Shown: positions 33,468 to 45,861 of the stretch, one piece after another
How positions within the stretch are numbered: position 1 is the first letter of the stretch
Layout: the number at the start of each line of letters is the position of its first letter
Source of the DNA: Chimonanthus salicifolius
Lineage: Eukaryota > Streptophyta > Magnoliopsida > Laurales > Calycanthaceae
Direction: 5' to 3'
Length of the DNA: 64,000 nucleotides
Assembly: GCA_013350335.1 (NCBI GenBank)
Contig: CM023540.1
Span: 58,442,962 to 58,506,961, forward strand
Notes under the pieces: model-generated
Database searches by the model: none
Told to the model about the DNA's origin: nothing
What the model saw: only the letters and a program-made list of their open reading frames with translations
Translations under genes and position numbers: made by a program

Positions 33468-35002
33468 TGTTAGTGCCCCATCTTGTCGAGTCACCTATTT
33501 GTGAATTCCGTGACTTAGGTGAAGCATTTCCTTGAAGAGAGAAGCTCAATAATCAAGACTGAAGTGTTGGTTGAAGTTTGAAGACTCAACGGATCAACAT
33601 GTGTACGGCAATCACGGAAGGCAATTGACCATAGAAGACTTCAGGAGGAACCCACACCTTAGGTGACCTTGTCTAGGCTTAAATATTACATCAAGTTAGT
33701 TAATGAAGCCTAGAGAGTGTTTGACACAAAATCAGAACCAATGGATTGAATACTCAAACCATCGAAATTGATGTTATGGCGACACAACGTGTTCGCGATC
33801 TATCGCATTGACAGAGGATGATCATTCATGGTGTAGTGATGCATCGTCCTGGGAATCGAAGGTTCTAGTTGGATTGGTTTGTCAAACAACTTTGGTCACA
33901 GGATGATTTATCGTGAATGCGACCTATCGCTGAGACAGGGTCGATCAATCGGGCACACGATCAATCACCGGGACTTAACATTATATGGCCTATAAAAACA
34001 GTTTGGTCTAAGGACAATACAATCATCAGGCGGCGACCCTTCGTGAGGAACCTATCATGATCAATCGGGCGCATGACCAATCGCCAGAGACAGGGCCAAA
34101 ACATCGGGTCCACGACCCATTGCCTTGTGTTCGAATGAGGTTTGTTTTGACATGGGACTATTAAGACAGGATAGCCTCAAGCCGATACTATCAGTGTTCA
34201 AAGAGTTTAAGCATCAATCCCTTGGAGAGCATTTATGAACTGCATCTACGAGTGTTAAACTCTCAAACACCCAAGGTAAAACCTGTGGTTTATTCTCTCT
34301 TGGCAAATCATTAGCAAATCATTCAAGTATCCAATTGGTTTAGATTGAGATTAAGAGAGAATGATTAAACCATCTTCTAGGATAGACATTGGTAATCCAA
34401 TTTCCCAGAGACACTCCCAAGGATTGTGATTGCTCTACACGGCGCATCAATGTCTTCATACGACATCACATTGGGAGAGAATCAAGAAGCACATCTTGAC
34501 ATTGCAAAGCTTCAAAGGCAAGTGCTTCTTGGCTTGATTTATTTTAAATCATTCATCTTGTGAAGTGGATTAAAAAGAGATTTACTCTTGAACCACTATA
34601 AAAATAGAGGGATAGGAATTGGGTGAAATTCCCAATCAATTGGACAAGTGGAAGTCCTATTCTATTAGTGTGGGTGTAATTCTCCACTTAGTGAATTTTG
34701 AGATAACCCAAGGTTGTATGAGTCTCAACAGTGGATATAAATTTGTCTAAACCGAACCACTATAAATCTTGTATTCATGTTGTTAGAGCTTATTGTGTGA
34801 TCTTGCTTAATTGTGCATTCTCTTGTTCACACACAAACACTTGATTAATATTGATTAATTCCGCACTTTAAATTGTTAATCAAGTAAAATTTTAAAAGAA
34901 CAAAAATTTAGAGATTATCTATCTCTCTCTCTCCCCCCCCCCCCCCTTTTCCTCCTCCTCCTCCTCTAGGGATAATAGGATCCTAGCACAAGGGAACTCT
35001 CA
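33468..35002 (+). mobile_element. Copia (SIRE/Maximus-like) 3' LTR, 1,535 bp
   Basis: It starts TGTTAGTGCC after a purine tract and ends AACTCTCA. The end was set by comparison with the minus-strand LTR, where AACTTTCA directly precedes a primer site. The interior has GAACCACTATAAAAATAGAGG (near 34592), a TATA-like segment, and a second GAACCACTATAAATC (near 34756), then TTCCGCACTTTAAATTG, a CT-run and 14 Cs (34933-34946), all typical of this LTR type. The sequence after it is copia gag on the opposite strand, so this element seems inserted into another. Confidence 0.78.
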
Positions 35003-35900
35003 AGTCACTTGATTTTCAACCTTCATCTTTCTTGTTCTGCACTCATGTTTGAAGTGCCCGGTCATTCCAAAATAAAAATAGTTTATAATAGAAGAGTGTG
35101 TGGTGTGGCTTTTACCCAATTTGGTTTGGTTCTTGATACACCTATGATGATCTTTTGACAACCCAACACCATATTTTTTACCATGAGGTTTACCCAACTT
35201 GAAAGGTTTCTCAAAATTTTGAACACTTTGGATAAACATGTCTCGAGATTTCTTAAGACATTTCAAATCTGAGCCCAATTTAAAATTTTCATCTCCAAGA
35301 CATTTTCCAACTTCCTTTAGCTTCAAGATATCATTCTCATGCATTTTTAAGGTTTCTTGAAGCAACTTTTGAGATTCTCTCAATTTTATGATTTCATTAT
35401 TTGAAATTTTCAAATTTGATGAGAAGGTTATTTTCAGTTTTTTCATTATGAAGTTGGCTAGAGAGTTTGGCATTCTCAGTTTTCATCTTATGAAGCTCCT
35501 TAGCAAATTTTATACTCTCTAAGTACAAGGCATTATAGGACTCTTGGAAGTCATCATCCTCGTCATCCTATTCTTCACTTAAGGATTCTACTTAGTAATC
35601 AACAATGGAGGCAATGAAACAATTTAAATTTTCACCCCTCTCTTGATTCTCCATTTGGTTATAAGAGGTGGAGCCTTCCATTGAACTATCCACTGATTTT
35701 CAAATATTTTCAATAAAATCATCTTGGATAGAGGTCCAAACATCTGCATCATAGGATGCCAATATATTCTCTATTTTTGTTATCAAATACACCAAGATAG
35801 AATAAACAAGCAATAGATATCTATAGATAATTTTTCGGGCATCCATATTTGATGTTCTAGCAGTTAGATCAACTAAGATGTTAGATCCTTATGAAAAGCA
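35003..35900 (-). pseudogene. gag: Copia (SIRE-like) gag on the minus strand
   Basis: Read from 35900 leftwards, the sequence follows a primer site and has an open 157-codon part (35000-35473). It contains coiled-coil-like leucine/lysine-rich stretches (KLRESQKLLQETLKMHENDI) and a knuckle-like YFYFGMTGHFKHEC, where the first two cysteines of CX2CX4HX4C are replaced by tyrosine or phenylalanine. The N-terminal half is broken by stops, including one before the EDDEDDDFQE-like acidic stretch near 35545. It is cut at 35002 by the end of the plus-strand LTR. The wording fits Ty1/copia SIRE-type Gag. It is inactive. Confidence 0.75.
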
Positions 35901-35904
35901 CATT

Positions 35905-35919
35905 GCTCTAATACCAATT
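35905..35919 (-). other. Primer binding site of the minus-strand copia element
   Basis: On the minus strand it reads AATTGGTATTAGAGC, one base different from the usual TTGGTATCAGAGC core, directly after the LTR end CTTTCA. Confidence 0.85.
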
Positions 35920-36590
35920 GAAAGTTCTCGGTGTGCTGGAACACGATTGTCACTAGAGGCGAGTAAATAGGACAATCCCAATTTTTGTGTCCTTCACAAA
36001 TTTCTTGATTAATTAAAATGATATGCAGCGAAATTAACAACTTAATCAAGAAGATGTGTTGTGTGTTAACAAGAGTGCACAAATAATGCAGACACATAAG
36101 CAAGCCAAACCCCCATAACACCCGATGTATAGTGGTTCGAAGTAAATCCTCCTACATCCATTGTTTGACTCACCCAACTTTGGATTATCCCAAATGACTA
36201 TGTGAGGAATTATGCCGTCACGAATAAAGTAGGAATTCTACCTAACTCGATTGACTAAGAATTTCACCCAATCCCTAAGGTTTTGAAAGGTTCAACCTAA
36301 ACCCAGTCTATGTCCTTATCCCTCTATTTTTTTATAGTGGTTCAAGAGTAAATCCCTCTTTAATCCACTTTACAAGTTTGATATTAAAATAAATCAAACA
36401 CTAAAAAACACTTGCCTTTTGAAAGCTCTCTTGAGTAGATGTGCTTCTTGAAGATCTCTTCCCAATGTGATGTCATTTGATGACGAAGATGCACCGAGCA
36501 TGAGTAATCACAATCTATGGGAGGGTTTATAGGATTTAAGATATGCCAATGCTATCCTAGACTTGTTTTCTCTTTCTTTCTCTCAATCTC
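35919..36590 (-). mobile_element. Copia (SIRE-like) LTR on the minus strand, truncated
   Basis: Its reverse complement matches 34330-35002: TCTAGGATAG, GACATCACATTGGGA, AAGAAGCACATCT, GTGGATTAAA-AGGGATTTACTCTTGAACCACTATAAA and the U5 end. Similarity stops at a 31-bp tandem array, so the outer part of the LTR is missing or displaced. Confidence 0.78.
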
Positions 36591-36592
36591 AA

Positions 36593-36840
36593 TAACCACG
36601 GGAGTTGTCCTCCATCGTGCAAGTAACCACGGGAGTTATCCTCCACCTGCTAATAACCATGGGAGTTGTCCTCACCGTGTAGGTAACCACGGGAGTTGTC
36701 CTCCACCGTGCAAGTAACCACGGGAGCTATCCCCACTATGCTAATAACCACGGGAGTTGTCCTCCACCGTGCAAGTAACCACGAGAGTTAACCTCCACCG
36801 TGCTAGTAACCAAGGGAGGTGTCCTCCACCGTGCAAGTGA
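36593..36840. repeat. 31-bp tandem repeat, about eight units
   Basis: Units of the type TAACCACGGGAGTTGTCCTC followed by CACCGTGCAAG repeat eight times with two alternating endings (GTGCAAG and ATGCTAA/TGCTAG). This suggests a 62-bp higher-order unit. The small open frame across it is a consequence of the repeat. Confidence 0.9.
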
Positions 36841-38725
36841 TCACGAACTCGGGTACTGTGACTGTAGCGGCCTCTGAGACTACCTTGGGTGAGCCAATAG
36901 TCAACCTATTAAGTCCCCTGAGGCCATCACACTTTCTCTCAACCTATCTCTCCTAAGACTCCCAAGCACCACCCCCACCCAACCGGACCACACCCCTCTC
37001 ATAGGCATGTCCAATGAACACATTAGAGACCTAACTGCCTAATCCGTACTAGGGAGTACACCCACTCATGTTCAAGCATCAGGTGGTCAACAGTCCAACC
37101 ATGCGTACACTGTGTGGTCTTGCACAAGACCCCAACCTCAACTACCCGACAAGCTAAGGGCCTCTCTACATCCTGATGTAGCCTCGTATGCCCCACTAAC
37201 AACCCACAATTACTAGCCACATGCACACACAATTGTTCATAAACATGTTATCAAAACAGTGGTGATAAATCATAATTAAGCATGTGCATAGTTATTTGTA
37301 GCAGATGAACTTACAATGGCACTGGAGCATGGTATCAACCAATCATCATTAAATAACACAGCATAATTAAACAAAAATAATGTCACATTCAATTATCACA
37401 TTCACAATGTCACCTCACATGGGTATGCATGAGTGGCCCCCTTGCCACATGATCATCAGAACGGTTCCCTTGTCAAGTGGCACATAACTTTTGAGGGGCC
37501 CCATTCTGCATACTTCGTGTCCACATAACTAAATGAGGATTATGCAGAAATGTATATGCTAAACAGTGTGATAGTTCTCTCACTTGTGTGCGTTTTGAAA
37601 TCATCTGCAGGAAAGCAGGTCCATCGGGTTGAAGGGGGTTTGATCTGATGGAACAAGAACACAAGGACAAGTAACTGGATAAAACATGCCAAATTAAATC
37701 TGGGCTGGAAATGGGCCCAAAAATGGAGCGGGCCGGACTGGGTCCGGCCCAAGACTAAGTTGGGCAGGACCCAAACTCGACCAAACCTAAGGGTTGGGCC
37801 GAACCAGATCTAGCGAATTGGGCCAGACCTAAGGCTAAAACGGGGCCCAAGTGGGCTGAGAAATGGGCCCAAAAAACGAGTCGAGTTGAGCCTAGTTCTC
37901 GGACTCAGCTGAGTCGACTCGGCTGTTCAGCTGAGTTGACTCAGCAACCCAGTCGAATGAAAGGACAGGAAAATGAAGGGAAAAAAAAAGGAAAAAAAGA
38001 GGAAGAAAAGGGGAAAAAAGGAAAACCGAGTAAAATCCAAGAAATCAGGGGAAAAGGGAAAGAAAATAAGGAAAGGGAAGGAAAAGGAAAAGGGAAAGGA
38101 GAAAAGAGAAGAAAACCAAAGAAGTGAAAAGAGGAGGGGATACCTGGATCTGGCTAGACGACGGGTTTGCAGCGGCAGCGAAGGGGCTGGAATGCGGGTG
38201 AGCGAAGATGGAGGAGAAGATAGGTGAGGGGGGTGTCAAAGAGGGTGGAGAGGCGAGGGAACCAGCAGCGAGAGGAAGGGGAACGAGAGAGGGAGGATGT
38301 GGTGACGAGAGGGAGAGAGAGATGAGAGCTAAGGAGAGAATAAAGGAATGAGAGAAATGAGAAAAATCGTAGTAGGCGCAGCACTGTAGCGATGTGCTAC
38401 AGTGAGGCTTGAAAGGGGAGTTTAGGGTTAGGGTTTTGGGAGGGGTTTGGGGCATTTTTTTTTTTAAATAAACAAAGTCAAATCTCAAGCCTTTAAAATG
38501 ATTTGAAGCCCGATAAAATTCGAAAATTTAACGTCTAGGGAGAAAAACATGTGGTTTTTAAAATGTTTTGGCATGAGAATACATTAAATAATTCAAATTT
38601 CCAAAATGCCTTTCAAGTCTCCAAACTCGAAATCAGACAAATTGGGGTCCACCGCGGAGCCCACACACACCCCATTGCTATTAAAACCCTAAAATCCCAA
38701 GAAAATCAGGTCAGGTCGTTAGAAT
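36841..38725 (-). other. Unresolved LTR-like remnant, probably minus strand
   Basis: The right edge reads GTCAGGTCGTTA, the complement of an LTR start TAACGACCTGAC. A related edge, GTCAGGTCGTTACA, occurs at 52699. The interior has GGGCC-rich phrases (37690-37880), palindromes such as CAGCTGAGTCGACTCGGCTG (near 37908), and a purine-rich segment (37960-38140) whose open frames are low-complexity lysine/glutamate and not genes. I could not find its other end or any coding domain. Confidence 0.4.
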
Positions 38726-39148
38726 GACCATCCACATTTCTTTTCTTTTTTTATCATGTTTCCTACTCACATGCAAAACCAGTAATTTTACTACTCTGAT
38801 GTCTCCATTCATGGTTACATATTAATCACTCAATTCATTCCAGTAATATGAGTACACAATGAAAGTATAATAACAAATTTCATCACACTACATGGAGTAT
38901 ACAAAATAAAAATCAAGCATGAAGTTTTCCCCTCCCTAGTGCTCAAGTAGTGGTTTTGAGGCTTCTGTAGGTTGAGGGTTCTTTACTCCAAGATAGTTAG
39001 GAGCTGGTTAGACAAGAATTTACACAATAACCACATGTGAGTTTACAATTCTTAACATAGGGTATTTTCAAAAGCAAAACAACCAAAGACCCCAACATTC
39101 TCTCATGATTTTTGTCCAACTTTGGCGGTTTAAACTCATACCGCGCCG

Positions 39149-39187
<39 letters not shown>

Positions 39188-39216
39188 CTCTTTCTTCCTC
39201 CAAATGAGGCCAATCT
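38726..39216. other. Unassigned sequence with a 37-C homopolymer
   Basis: It is AT-rich without recognised coding sequence. At 39149-39185 there are 37 consecutive C residues, the longest homopolymer in the window. The glycine-rich minus-strand frames here come from that run. Just before the copia LTR at 39217, CAAATGAGGCCAATC resembles a decayed purine tract. Confidence 0.6.
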
Positions 39217-39531
39217 TGTTAGTGCCTCAGTTTGAATGAGTCTATATATTGTCAATTCCGTGACTATGTCGGTCCTTACCTTTAAATAATGAAGATGGTG
39301 AATCAAATTGATCGAAGGTCGAAAGCATGCCGTGGACATCTCTCCAATGTGTTTAGTAACCACACAGGTAAAATGACCTTAGTAGAGTTTAGGTTGAACC
39401 AAACACACCTAAGAAAATGGACCTTAGGCTAAAAGACCATACTTTGAAAAGGGTTAAAGAGCTTAATTTGAACTTATTTATCCTGTTAGGGTTGAGCACC
39501 TCGAGCCCTAGCTCGAACCCCTCGATCTAAG
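39217..39531 (+). mobile_element. Copia (SIRE-like) LTR, left part, split by LTR F
   Basis: It starts TGTTAGTGCCTCA and shares GAGTC...TA-TTGT-AATTCCGTGACT with the start of the LTR at 33468. It is interrupted at 39532 by a gypsy LTR and continues at 51287. Confidence 0.7.
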
Positions 39532-40999
39532 TGTAACACCCCAGATTTTCAAGTTATGAATATACATGGAAATTACCCATTTAATTTATGAATTAATGGA
39601 GATGGACCTTAGATGGGTAAGGAGTTGGGTCAATTGCCCAATTAAGACCCAACAGATTATGGATAAGGTTCAATTAAAATAAATGGGTGAGATTGATTTA
39701 ATTGGGTCAAGATTGTCAATTGGTTCAAATGACCAATTGGGACCCAATGGGTCATGGTTGACTTGGTTGACCACCAAGTGAGTTCAAGCTTAATTAAATT
39801 GGTGCTGAATTAAGATGGAAATGGAATCAAGTAATTGAGTTGATTTTAAGTGAGTTAAATGAGTTGAATTAAAGAGGTGAGTTGAATTAAAAATATGAGT
39901 TGAGTTAAAGATATGAGTTGAGTTAAAAAGATGAGTCGAATGGGAAGTTAATGGGATTTTCATCTTAGTTGAGCTAGGTGATTAGATGGAGAGTTACACC
40001 TCATAAACCAAACCTAAGGTGTTCACACGTTGGAGGTGGGAGTTTCATCTGATGGGATGAAACTCCAAATGGATCATTAATGGGGAGGTGAATGGTTTTG
40101 TTGTTACACAAGCCATATCCAAAGGCTACAAGTTGGAAGATGGAGGGTTGTTCCATCTCAAGTGGTGTCTTGGCCAAGCCAAGGGACACTTGAGAACACA
40201 CCATCATTATGAGAATGTGAAGGGTTTTTGATGTTACACAAGACATGTTCAAGGGTACACGTTGGAACATGGAGGGTTTCCATCTCATGAGGGAAACCCA
40301 AGGGGCATAAGGTTGGGAGTTTCATCTCATGGGATGAAACCCCCAAAGTAAGTATCAATGGGGAAGTGAAGAGTCATGGGAGTTACAAAAGGGTTATCAA
40401 CCAAAGGATACCACCCTTGGCCGAACTACATTGGGCAACAAAAAGAATTCTTTGCTTTATCTCAATCTCTCCCTCTCTCACTCAAGGCCGACCACTCTCA
40501 AAGACAAAGGAGAAGGGACTTAGAGTTTTCTATCTCAAGCTCCTCTCCCTCTCTCAAACCTACACTCTTTTTCCGAACCATCTCATTGGGTTTTCATCTC
40601 AAGACCTCTCAACCTCACTCTCGGCCAAGGATCAAGGAGGAAGAAGAGGCTACGGAGGGAGAAGATTGGAGGAGCAAAAAGGAGTGAAAGAAACCGGAGG
40701 AGTCGCAGAGTCGGTAAGTACTTGATAAGATTGTATAAGTAAGAAAAGATGGTCAAGGACAATGGCCGAACCCTAATCTTGTTATGGCTAAGGACCTCTT
40801 GCATGAACCACATAAGGATTATGATCATGGATCATGGGTTGGCCTTGCATGGTCGAACCCTAATTGTGATGGATATATGGAAAGGACCTCATGCATGTTT
40901 AAGACAAGGTATATGATCAAGATCATGGTTTGGCCTTTGCATGGCCAAACCCTAGATTTCTATGTATATGGATCATGAGAGCTAAAAAGGATTTGGATG

Positions 41000-41946
41000 A
41001 GGTTCGGCCATGTTGTATGGCCGAACCCCATCAAAGGATATAATCATAAGTAAATGATTTTAAGAGAAGATGATGAACCATAGGGTTCGGCCATGGTGTA
41101 TGGCCGAACCCCATGGAAGGTTATTAATAATTTTAAAAGGTTTTATATGGATTTATATTGGTGACTTTAAAGGGTTCTAAAGGAGGGAAACAATGGAGTA
41201 ATGTTAATCATTTTAAATGGTCTCAAAGGTGGTAAATGGTGAAGAACATTGGACCATGGGTTCGGCCATGATGTATGGCCGAACCCCATGGAGAGATATT
41301 GTTGGACTTGGGTATTTTTGGACCATGGAAATGATGGGGAAATATTGGTAATGTTAATGGGTTTTTAAATATGGTAGAGGATGGTCTAAAGTGATGGACC
41401 TAAGGGTATGATTAAACCCCCATGGAGGGACTTGTATATGAACCTAAGATTGTGAATGATTTAAAGGGGAAGATGGAAAAAATGACATGATGGGTTCGGC
41501 TATGTCGTATGGCCGAAGGCCGTGAACCATTTTAATGGGTCATTTTGTATTATGTCATGATTTGATGAATCATTTATGGAACTAAGTTTATGGATCAGAT
41601 ATGGACCTAAGTATGGGTAACTTAAATATGTGATTACCTATGGCAGGAAAGAATGGCCAAATGGTGAAATTAAAGGACCATGGGTTCGGCCATGGTGTAT
41701 GGCCAAACCCCATGGATCATGTTTTTGGTTCTAGACATGCATAAATGGCCTAAGTGAATGATTGAATCATAGAAAATGTTTTATGGATTTAGGGCTTCCA
41801 TTAATGTAAAACTAATGGAATGATTTTGGGACTTAAGTCATGTATATATAAGCTAAGTGAGTAGCCATGGAAAGATTAATGGCAAAGAGGTAAACATGGG
41901 TGAAAGGGTGAAAATGATGGACCATGGGTTCGGCTGGCCGAACCCC
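41000..41946 (+). repeat. GGTTCGGCCAT hairpin array in LTR F
   Basis: Copies lie at 41000, 41083, 41258, 41492 (right arm decayed), 41682 (GGCCAAACC right arm) and 41926 (no loop: GGTTCGGCTGGCCGAACC). A seventh follows the nested insertion at 49977. Spacing runs from 83 to about 245 bp. Confidence 0.87.
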
Positions 41947-41949
41947 ATG

Positions 41950-41954
41950 GAGAA
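41950..41954. repeat. Target site duplication of LTR G, left copy (GAGAA)
   Basis: GAGAA is repeated at 49878-49882, directly after the right end of G. Confidence 0.93.
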
Positions 41955-43534
41955 TGTCACGCCCCGACCCGAAGGGTGGGCCCGAAAAGTGACTGATTTT
42001 TTTTTTTTTTTTTTTGAAACTAAACCAACACAAGCATTCTAATTGGGCCAGATCAACAGTTTGGCTCAAAGGTCACACAAGATCCCAACATGTGGACTCA
42101 AACACATACCATAAGTCTACCCAACAAAATAGACACAAAGGCAACACATAACATGATCATATAATTCCAACCATTGAATTAATATTTCAAAATCATCATT
42201 AGAGTAACTAAAGAAGCGTAGCAGTCTTACTACATAACATTTAAACAAATCAAGTGCCACACCCGGTACTTTACAAATGAAAATGGTTCCAAGAACCAAA
42301 AAGCAAATACAAGGGCATTCCCCTCAGTGGAAATCCCAAAGCAACACCGCAGCTTATCCACCCTAAGCTTCATATAAAGGATTCTCCTCCTCGGGTTCAT
42401 CTCCTGAAAGGTGAGTAGGGTGAGCTAACTAGCCCAGTGAAAGAAATATAACAATGCAGTTAAGTAAACAGCAGATTAGCACAATGATCAACAGTTGCAA
42501 CAATATCTCATGCTTGATAACAAATAAACGTAATATCATCATCAGTCCCATAATCCATCATTTCTTTTCCAATACTGTTGTCATCCAATGTAATCCCTAG
42601 ATACTATACTGACACCAATAGTATTAAGCCCCGACACGGTCAAAATACATCCTTGCAAGTACATCTCCGGTATACGCCTCAAAACCGGTATTGACACACC
42701 CTGTCAGTCACTATCGACCCACCCGGTCCAGTAAATGTAACCGACACCCTCGGCGATGGTTCAATAGTTAAAGGTACGTGGAAGCAGTATTTCACAATTC
42801 ATATGATCAACATCATAGCATTCACCATTACCATAAGTACTTCTTACAACAATGCATCAAGTCTAGGCACATGAGTGAGTTCATCAAATCTGAAACCACT
42901 CATTGCTCAAGATCCATCTCAAATAATAAAACATGTTTACATCTTACTGTAAAGTTAAGTTCCCTCACCATAACTGTGCGATTTCGCGTTCTCTGTTCAA
43001 ATAACAAGCAAGTGCACAATCAATATACATAGCATTCATGTACATACAAGTAGTATTTCGAAATCATACTTGTTTTCCCAAAAAAATATCCAAGGTACAT
43101 GGAATTGAATCTCCTACTTTGTTTCTATCCTTTTTAAATTACAATAATCCACAAGATAGTAAATAAAAAGGTGCTCAATCCATAACTCATATTGTCTTCT
43201 GGGCATTGACCAGATTGACTTATTAAGTTAGGTCTAGATTCTCAAGTCACTTCTCGGTTGTCTTCTAGATAGGACCAGATCTGACATTTCGAGTAAGATC
43301 TCGAGGTCACTCAGTGCCCGACAAATATAGCATCGGCCTGAAAGTGAAATCACTCAATACCCGATCAATAGGGTCGGCTTGGAAATGAATACAATAGTAA
43401 ATACACTATAGTAATAAGAGAAGAGGGTTAGTACACATTTTTAGATTCATAGGGGTACTAACATCACATGTAATCAATAACAATTAAATAAGATTAGACA
43501 CTTCAAAAACTGGGTCCCTCGGAACATGCCTCGA

Positions 43535-43910
43535 AACCAGGTACTGTGGCTTCGGATCATCCGAACCACACCTAAACTAGTCACTGACCTCGGACTGAGG
43601 GTCCGAATTCGGATAGTCCGAAGATCAGGTCTCGGATCATCCGAAGTCCTTCCTAACCGAAAAGATCTGAAAAACTGGTCTCGGTGGGTCTGTAAGTCTC
43701 AGAACATTCAAAGTAGGGCTCGGATCGTCCAAGTGGGGTTTGGTCCTTCCGAGCTCAGCTCGGAACATCCGGGCGAGTCAAAGTAACCTCGGGCGTTTCT
43801 GGGCTTCGGGTGAAGCTCGGAACGTCAAAGGGGGTGCTCTCGGACCGTCCGAAAGGTGTGACCCTGGGACCATCCGAAGATCGACTCTCGGACCGTCCGA
43901 GAGTCATCTT
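43535..43910. repeat. Cluster of CTCGGA..TCCGAG palindromes in LTR G
   Basis: Within about 370 bp there are repeated dyads of the type TTCGGATCATCCGAA, TTCGGATAGTCCGAA, CTCGGATCATCCGAA, CTCGGACCGTCCGAA and CTCGGACCGTCCGAG, plus decayed copies (CTCGGAACATCC, CTCGGATCGTCC). There are about ten sites with a variable three- to five-base centre. Confidence 0.82.
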
Positions 43911-45175
43911 CCTCACTGTCTGCACCAGCAGACAGTGACGACAGACACACTGTGAAATACGAATCTGGAAACAGTGGATTTCCTGGATTCAGTTTCCACA
44001 TCTAGCCGGTCCGATGAACTCCTCTGGGAGTCCTCTTTCCATAGGAAATAGTTTTAAATTTTGAAACTCAGTAAGACGACGGATTTTAGAACGGAAAGCA
44101 CACTGATATAAGAAACCCATGGTTTTTCCTTAAACTTCACACTGGTTTTACTCACTCAAAACTTAACCAAAACTGTTTTTTCTTGATTCTAAACCACCTA
44201 GAATTTGAAAAGGAACACAGTGGTTACCTTCATTGGAGTTCCTGGGCTAAGAAATTCGGTCTTTGAAAAACTTCCTCTTAAGCTACGGTTAAGCTAAACT
44301 GAGAAAACAGGGAAAGACAGAGGCAAGGGTCGGCTGGAAAAACAAGAGAGCAGAGACTGAGGGAGAGAAGAGATGAAGTTTGGACGGATTGAAAGCAGCT
44401 GAACTAGGCCACATTTATAGAATTTTGCCCAAGAGAAGTGGTCATCGAGCCACTGCATGCTTCTGCATGCAGTCAATGCTTACGTTTGGAACAGTAACGG
44501 TAGAAGTTACCGTTTGTTGCCGATCAGCCCCTCCAAAGTCCCACTTTTGCAAATAAGTCCTTCATTTGATAAAAAGTCGATTTTTAATTAAAAGCATGAT
44601 TTTAAAAACTCAAAATCTTAATCCGACCTTACAAATAAGTTGAGTTTTAAAAGCTTTGATCACCATAAAAATTTGGAGATTTAATTCTCACTAAAAATCA
44701 TAGATTTAAACAAAAATCACAATTTTACACTATTTACTTAATTAAACAAATGTTAAATAAAACAACTTAGAGACCTCATTTTGGGGTGTGAAAGAATAAC
44801 TAGACCATGATTAAAATGATCTAACACAAAATACTTGTTTCAAAAATTATCTCATCTTCAAAATCATTTAAAATAATTATTACTCCCTTTCGGGGTTTTG
44901 ACAGGCGGTTTAAAATACAATTTTCTGAAAATAAAATTATTTTAAAATCAAAAATACAAATCCTTGACTAAAGAGAACATTATCATCCAATAATAATCAC
45001 ATAACAACATAATTTATAAAAATAATAACAAGAAGCTATAAATTACCAAATTGCCCTTCCAGCTGGACGAGCTGGATCACTGAGCTCTCGAGCTCGGATT
45101 GGGCCACACCTGGGCTTTTCTTAAAGCCCTAACCGTAATCTTCAAGATTAACCAGTCAAACAAGATTATTAAGCT

Positions 45176-45180
45176 AAAAC
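45176..45180. repeat. Target site duplication of the nested solo LTR, left copy (AAAAC)
   Basis: AAAAC is repeated at 49846-49850. Joining across restores GCTAAAACACGCC, the order seen in the intact LTR start at 63264 on the other strand. Confidence 0.93.
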
Positions 45181-45861
45181 TGTAACGCCTGCCCCTTTTC
45201 ACTAAGCTACTTAGCCGAAAATCAGAGTCTATTTTTTTTTCCTTTTGAAATAAAGAGTGACAAAGGCCCTGGACGTCACAACGAGAGTTAAGTCCGAGCT
45301 TCTAAAGCCCGGCCCTTAACTGGCCAACCCTACGTGTGCGTGGAACTAAGTCCACGAGAATAGTTCACACGTAGAAAGTAAGCTTGCAGAAATATTACTT
45401 AATGCGGAATTATAATAGAGGTTATCCTACCAATTTTAGATAGCAAGGACGTATGTCACTTAAATTATTAGAATATCTCAAAATCATAATGTCCAAAATA
45501 AAATCCAAACCATAGCAAGTAATCTAAATTATTACAGTCCGACGAGCTAAGTTACTCAAATTACATTCCAAAATAAATTTAAATAAATCATCTAGCCTGC
45601 TTCCCCAAGCTCCTACGCTTGGCTCCCGTCACGTCCTCCGTTTCCTGTGTCGTCATCTAAGGTAGAAGTAGGGCGTTAGATAACGCGCCCAGTAGGTACT
45701 CCAAGTAGGGTAAACACATGGATTAGTGACAACAAAACACATAGATAATATTATATCAAAACCATGCAATTAGGTGCAATGTCATGCAATGTGTGTCCTA
45801 TGTTATGAATCCCACGCATCAAGCTCATCATCATTGTACAATGTCCCTTTTCCAACCATAC

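Noticed and set aside
36593..36840. CRISPR-like array with 31-bp period
   Set aside because: The repeats are head-to-tail without spacers and sit in transposon DNA.
37936..38227. Lysine/glutamate-rich frames and the long serine/leucine-rich minus frame
   Set aside because: Low-complexity purine-rich DNA gives such frames by chance; there is no domain and no relatives in the window.
38997..39363. Glycine-rich minus-strand frames
   Set aside because: The glycines come from the 37-C homopolymer.
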